A stretch of DNA of 62,460 nt, taken from assembly GCA_047638695.1 (NCBI GenBank), contig JBLINY010000017.1, positions 1 through 62,460 of the forward strand, read 5' to 3'. Both the position numbers and the translations under genes were made by a program. The notes under the pieces are model-generated. The model did no database searches. It worked only from the letters and a program-made list of their open reading frames with translations, and was not told where the DNA came from. Below are positions 59,444 through 62,460 of this stretch, piece by piece; the first letter of the stretch is position 1, and every line of letters starts with the position of its first letter. This stretch comes from JAHECQ01 sp047638695 (GTDB lineage Bacteria > Actinomycetota > Acidimicrobiia > Acidimicrobiales > SZUA-35).

Positions 59444-59497
59444 CCCCGCTCAGTAACGCCGCCCCGCAGATAAGTGGCGCTTCGGATCTGAGCGGGG
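59444..59497. repeat. inverted repeat, 10-bp arms
   Basis: CCCCGCTCAG (59444-59453) and CTGAGCGGGG (59488-59497) are perfect inverse copies with a GC-rich interior. It could be a terminator-like hairpin or the border of a lost insertion element next to the ISL3 remnant. Confidence 0.6.
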
Positions 59498-59537
59498 TGT
59501 TGGTGTGATTGTGGGCGAGTATCGCTGAGGCGAGACA

Positions 59538-59642
59538 GGGGTTCTGCGACTCTGGCGGTTCTTGACGCCAACAGAATCGAGAACCCCTGGGAGCACTGAT
59601 CCTACGCGCATTTGCGAGCTGCTTGTCGGCTTCCCCGATCCA
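59538..59642 (+). mobile_element. ISL3-family left-end remnant with lost transposase start
   Basis: A terminal-repeat-like GGGTTCT...GAGAACCCC stretch is followed by CCTACGCGCATTTGCGAG and on, encoding PTRICELLVGFPD, the conserved start of ISL3-type transposases. ATCCTACG stands where ATGCCTACG would be, so one base of the start codon is missing. After about 15 codons the sequence changes to a TPR gene. Confidence 0.55.
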
Positions 59643-59649
59643 GGGAAAT

Positions 59650-60375
59650 ATGTCCCTAGCCAACGCTGTCTCACTCATGGACAGCGCCAAAGGGGCTGAG
59701 ATCCTGAAACGGTCGTACGCCGCACAGGAAACGCTGCCCCCGGGGATGGACAGCTTGCTAGCAGCGGCGACGTGCGAGATGGTGGCCGGCTTTATCGCTA
59801 CCTACGAAAACGAATGGCAGACCGCTCTCGATCACGCGCAAGAGGTGATTCGTCTCCACACCGAACTCGGCTTCGAGACGGAGGTCTCGGCTCTGGCATC
59901 CTCGACCGCAGCCGTCAGCGCGCTCCTGCTTGGAGACCCTGAAACGACGATCCGGATCGTGGAGAGTTCTCAACCGCCATCTGCGTCGGTCGATGGTGAC
60001 GAGATTCGGGCTTAGGCCTATATCGCCCTTGGTGAGATGGAACGTGCGCGCAACACAGTTCGCGCACAGGCAAGGGTCGCCGTTTCCGGCCGGGTCGCGA
60101 CACACTCCACCAACAGCCTGTTGCTGCTCGCGGTCTTGTCCTACGCCGACGGTGACACGAACACGGCCCGTGAACTCCTCCTGAACATGGGCCGAGTCGA
60201 CTTCGGGGGTCTCGCCCCATACTCAAGAGCATTCGCCGACGAACTCGGAATGACAGCGGACTTCAGCAAAAGCCAGAGCGCACTCCGGACCGCTGTCGAT
60301 GACGAAGTCAGACACAGAGCCAACAACGACCTCGAGACTCTCCGCCTCGAAATCGTCCGTCGCGGCTGGACCTGA
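59650..60375 (+). pseudogene. TPR-region fragment of a large ATPase regulator, with in-frame TAG
   Basis: One frame from ATG 59650 to 60375 is interrupted only by TAG at 60013. Before it: ALDHAQEVIRLHTELGFETE, VSALASSTAAVSALL; after it AYIALGEMERARNTVRAQAR and TARELLLNMG. These are tetratricopeptide-like helices like those at the C-terminus of AfsR/cyclase-ATPase regulators. The N-terminal enzyme and NB-ARC domains are absent, and the fragment starts where the ISL3 remnant ends. Confidence 0.65.
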
Positions 60376-60660
60376 ACCAGCGACGCCTATCCGTTCTCAG
60401 TGTGGGCGACAACCGACTGGTCGGTTGGGTGACGATCTTTGTTCCGATCGTCGATCGAATTCTGTACGCACGAAAATCGAAACCGTTGCCGCCGAGGACG
60501 GATCGGTCCGAAAGGCTCGCGCAACGCTCGGTATCGGCGCTCTGATCACCCTCAAACCAGGCCCTCAACTCCGTCCGCTATTGCTACATATGCCTGTAAT
60601 CCACCTGGGGTTTCGCGAGGCTGACGGCGGGGCGGTTCTTTCGATGGTGGAGGTCGTGCG

Positions 60661-60780
60661 ATGACGTGGATTCCGGTGCTTGTCCGTGAGACTGATCGTG
60701 GTGGTCGACCGTGTTTGCGGCTGGGTCATTCCCAGGTGGATCGCTATCTTGATTTCGTGTCCTATGTGGCTACACTATAG
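60661..60780 (+). pseudogene. N-terminal fragment of a tyrosine recombinase/integrase
   Basis: A 39-codon frame, MTWIPVLVRETDRGGRPC then HSQVDRYLDFVSYVATL. VDRYLDFVSY is the common opening of the SAM-like N-terminal domain of phage-type integrases, which continues with RARPNT. The frame stops inside the vapBC promoter, so the catalytic region is lost. It begins with an ATGA overlap to the preceding short frame. Confidence 0.45.
60749..60776 (+). promoter_or_regulatory. promoter of the vapBC-like module
   Basis: TTGATT (60749-60754) and TACACT (60771-60776) with a 16-nt spacer. The expected start point is at or next to ATG 60783, which has no ribosome site, so the mRNA is probably leaderless. 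TGGCTACA (60766-60773) and TGTAGCTA (60787-60794) form a near-perfect inverted repeat over the start, a possible antitoxin operator. Confidence 0.65.
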
Positions 60781-60782
60781 AT

Positions 60783-61064
60783 ATGAATGTAGCTACGTCG
60801 CGGTCAGAGGTCGGGATTCGCGAGCTCAAGAACGGCCTGAGCAAGTACATCGAACGGGTGCGCGCAGGAGAGGAAGTCATCGTCACCGATCGCGGACGCC
60901 CCGTCGCACGACTCTCGGCGCTCGACGAGGCCGATGACCGTCTCGCCGAGCTCGTCGCGGCCGGAATTGTTCGCCCTCCGGTGAGTCGACAGCGTCATCG
61001 ACCCGATCGTCGCATCAAGGCCAAGGCTCCGGTGAGTGACCTCGTCGCCGATCAGCGCCGCTGA
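60783..61064 (+). CDS. Phd/YefM-family antitoxin
   Basis: A 93-residue antitoxin: VGIRELKNGLSKYIERVRAG, EEVIVTDRGRPVARLSAL (DNA-binding fold), then a basic tail RQRHRPDRRIKAKAPVSDL that should engage the toxin. It is 9 nt from the PIN toxin gene and shares one promoter with it. The pair is intact in a region where most genes are broken, fitting the addictive nature of such modules. Confidence 0.9.
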   Translation: MNVATSRSEVGIRELKNGLSKYIERVRAGEEVIVTDRGRPVARLSALDEADDRLAELVAAGIVRPPVSRQRHRPDRRIKAKAPVSDLVADQRR

Positions 61065-61073
61065 CCGCAACCG

Positions 61074-61496
61074 ATGCTCGCCTACGTTGACACCTCAACT
61101 CTGCTGAAGCTCATCATCGACGAGGAGGGGTCTGATCGCGCTGACATCATCTGGCAGTCCGCTGACAGCGTCAGCTCCGTTTCGCTGATCATGGTCGAGG
61201 CAAGAGCTGCTCTTGCCGCCGCGGCGCGTGGCCGACGAATCACAGCCCGACAGCACGTGGCAGCAAAGGCTGAACTCGGCGCGCTTGTGGGAGACCTCTA
61301 CGTCGTGGAACCGACCGACGGGCTGATCGCGAGCGCTGCGGAACTTGCTGAACTCGAGGAACTCCGTGGCTACGACGCCGTACATCTCGCCGGGGCCTTG
61401 ACGGTGGGCGCGGACTTGCTCACCAGCGCGGATGCAGCACTCTGCGCCGCCGCCACACGCCGAGGGCTCCACGTCGCCAACCCGCTCACGAGCTGA
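61074..61496 (+). CDS. PIN-domain toxin (VapC family)
   Basis: A 140-residue PIN nuclease: MLAYVDTSTLLKLIIDEEGS (first acidic residue Asp6), then SVSLIMVEARAALAAAARG with the Glu, and ELRGYDAVHLAGALTVGADLLTSADAAL with the remaining acidic residues split over these two stretches. Such toxins cut tRNA or rRNA. It is neutralised by the preceding Phd-type antitoxin. Confidence 0.92.
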   Translation: MLAYVDTSTLLKLIIDEEGSDRADIIWQSADSVSSVSLIMVEARAALAAAARGRRITARQHVAAKAELGALVGDLYVVEPTDGLIASAAELAELEELRGYDAVHLAGALTVGADLLTSADAALCAAATRRGLHVANPLTS

Positions 61497-61866
61497 CCCG
61501 TGCCGATCGCCCGGCACCGGCCAGCGCAAGACCGAGCGGCCGGCGCCTCAAAAGGAGTGCCGATCGCGGGCAGACCATGGATCTGGCCGTGTGTAGCGTT
61601 GTCGAGCGCATGAAAAGGCTCCACCCAAACCGCCCGCTCACCGGCATGATGGGACGGGTCGGTAGCTCGTTTCGTGGGTTGGTTCAGGCGTCGTTACCGA
61701 GCCGTGTGAGATGCTGACCACATCGCCCAACGCGGGAACCGGCAGAGGAGTGGTGACTCACCCCATGGTGGGCCCGCCGCAAACCCCCTCAACAACAAGG
61801 GACTCAAACGGTGATGCGTGGCCTGTTCGTTGAGTAGGGGGCTGGGGGTTGCGCGATGCTGTGCTG
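61497..61866. other. no gene seen
   Basis: Between the PIN toxin and the terminal cyclase gene, all frames are short and lack signatures. GC-rich short repeats are present, but no clear terminator or promoter could be identified. Confidence 0.5.
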
Positions 61867-62460
61867 ATGGCTGACGATCTGTCGCTCCCATCGGGGACGG
61901 TCACCTTCTTATTTCACTGACATTGAGGGTTCCACTCAGTTGTGGCAATCGGACGCGGTGATGATGTCGGAGGCACTGGCTGTACACGATCAGCTACTGG
62001 TCGATGTGGTGGCGGGGGCTGGTGGTTCGGTCTTCAAGCACACAGGTGACGGTATATGTGCAGTGTTTTCGTCGCCTCAGCGGGCGGTTGAAGCCGCGCT
62101 GGCTGCTCAGAATGCGTTGGCGCTCCCGGTGCGGATCGGTCTCAATACGGGCGAGGCCGAGCAGCGCGACGGGGACTATTTCGGTCCCGCGCTAAATCGT
62201 TGCGCTCGTGTTATGGATGCCGGGCATGGCGGACAGATCCTGGCTTCGGCGGCTACCAAGGCGTTGGTCGAAGAGGTTGAAATGCGGGATCTGGGCGAGC
62301 ATCGGCTGAAGGGGTTGCCTGCCGCCCAGCGGATCTTCCAGATCGGTGGCGGAGAATTCGCTGCCTTGCGTCTGCAGGAGTCGGCGTCGTTGCCGACGTC
62401 GAGGTCTTCCTTCGTTGGACGTGGTGACCTGGTGGCCGACGTAATTGCCCGGTTGGACAG
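61867..62460 (+). pseudogene. class III adenylate cyclase-ATPase regulator, frameshifted, partial at window end
   Basis: ATG 61867 reads MADDLSLPSGTVTFLF, then one extra C after TTATTT shifts the frame. The next frame continues TDIEGSTQLWQSD, SVFKHTGDGICAVFSSP, LPVRIGLNTGEAEQRDG and DYFGPALNRCARVMDAGHGG, then RDLGEHRLKGLPAAQRIFQI, a nearly complete class III cyclase domain. FVGRGDLVADVIARLD at the edge is the start of the NB-ARC/ATPase part. Removing one C would give an intact reading. It is the same kind of protein as the fragments at 53.7, 55.5 and 59.7 kb. Confidence 0.8.

Noticed and set aside
60299..60664. 121-codon plus-strand frame before the integrase fragment
   Set aside because: Its first part is an out-of-frame reading of the TPR fragment and the rest shows no family signature; the short ATGA overlap with the integrase stub is noted but not enough to call a gene.

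Overview
The window is about 62.5 kb of high-GC DNA with actinobacterial features: strong G/C bias at third codon positions, frequent GTG/TTG starts, 1-4 nt start/stop overlaps, a F420-type LLM oxidoreductase, MerR/TetR/GntR/XRE regulators, and class III adenylate cyclase regulators. A free-living, probably marine Acidimicrobiia-like actinobacterium is the best guess. This rests on gene content and style, not on a marker gene. No rRNA, tRNA or CRISPR was found.

Layout. 0-1 kb: a membrane protein running off the left edge and a carboxymuconolactone decarboxylase-like protein. 1.2-6.6 kb: a MacB-type export operon (lipoprotein, adaptor/ATPase fusion, FtsX-type permease) with its own response regulator and a frameshifted histidine kinase. 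6.6-13.6 kb: a sulfur-oxidation block with a GntR/UTRA regulator, a fused FeS/NrfD subunit, a molybdopterin catalytic subunit (sulfite dehydrogenase SoeABC-like) and a persulfide dioxygenase-rhodanese fusion. 13.6-19.6 kb: an orphan CoxL-like subunit, a hydrolase, a short LLM/AllA/PAP2 operon and a broken XRE regulator. 19.7-28.9 kb: a MerR-controlled copper ATPase, an MFS protein, a disrupted FMN glutamate-synthase-like gene, NhaA, NAD-malic enzyme and a lipoprotein. 28.9-35 kb: a frameshifted membrane mannosyltransferase, a truncated YeeE/YedE joined to a methylthioribose-kinase tail, and a TetR-controlled carotenoid oxygenase followed by a flavin monooxygenase. 35.1-40.7 kb: a YnjBCD-type ABC importer translationally coupled to a radical SAM protein, then a beta-carbonic anhydrase. 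40.7-53.7 kb: tandem repeats, PyrE-like protein, MFS, hydrolase, YbaK, a redoxin with an in-frame TGA at the catalytic cysteine (candidate selenoprotein), two carboxyltransferase paralogues, amidohydrolase, MBL hydrolase, EthD protein, an LLM remnant and an M24 protein.

53.7-62.5 kb is an accessory zone of decay. It holds pieces of adenylate cyclase/NB-ARC/TPR regulators in at least four places, remnants of IS481, ISL3 and a tyrosine recombinase, a CTAG-flanked miniature element, and two toxin-antitoxin modules that are still intact.

Most notable points: (i) the candidate selenocysteine redoxin; (ii) the ABC importer-radical SAM operon; (iii) a GTACGTAC palindrome shared by the GntR gene and the persulfide dioxygenase promoter, suggesting one sulfur regulon; (iv) an unusual density of single-base frameshifts and internal deletions in otherwise good genes, which is either real decay or assembly/sequencing error and affects how several genes should be read.
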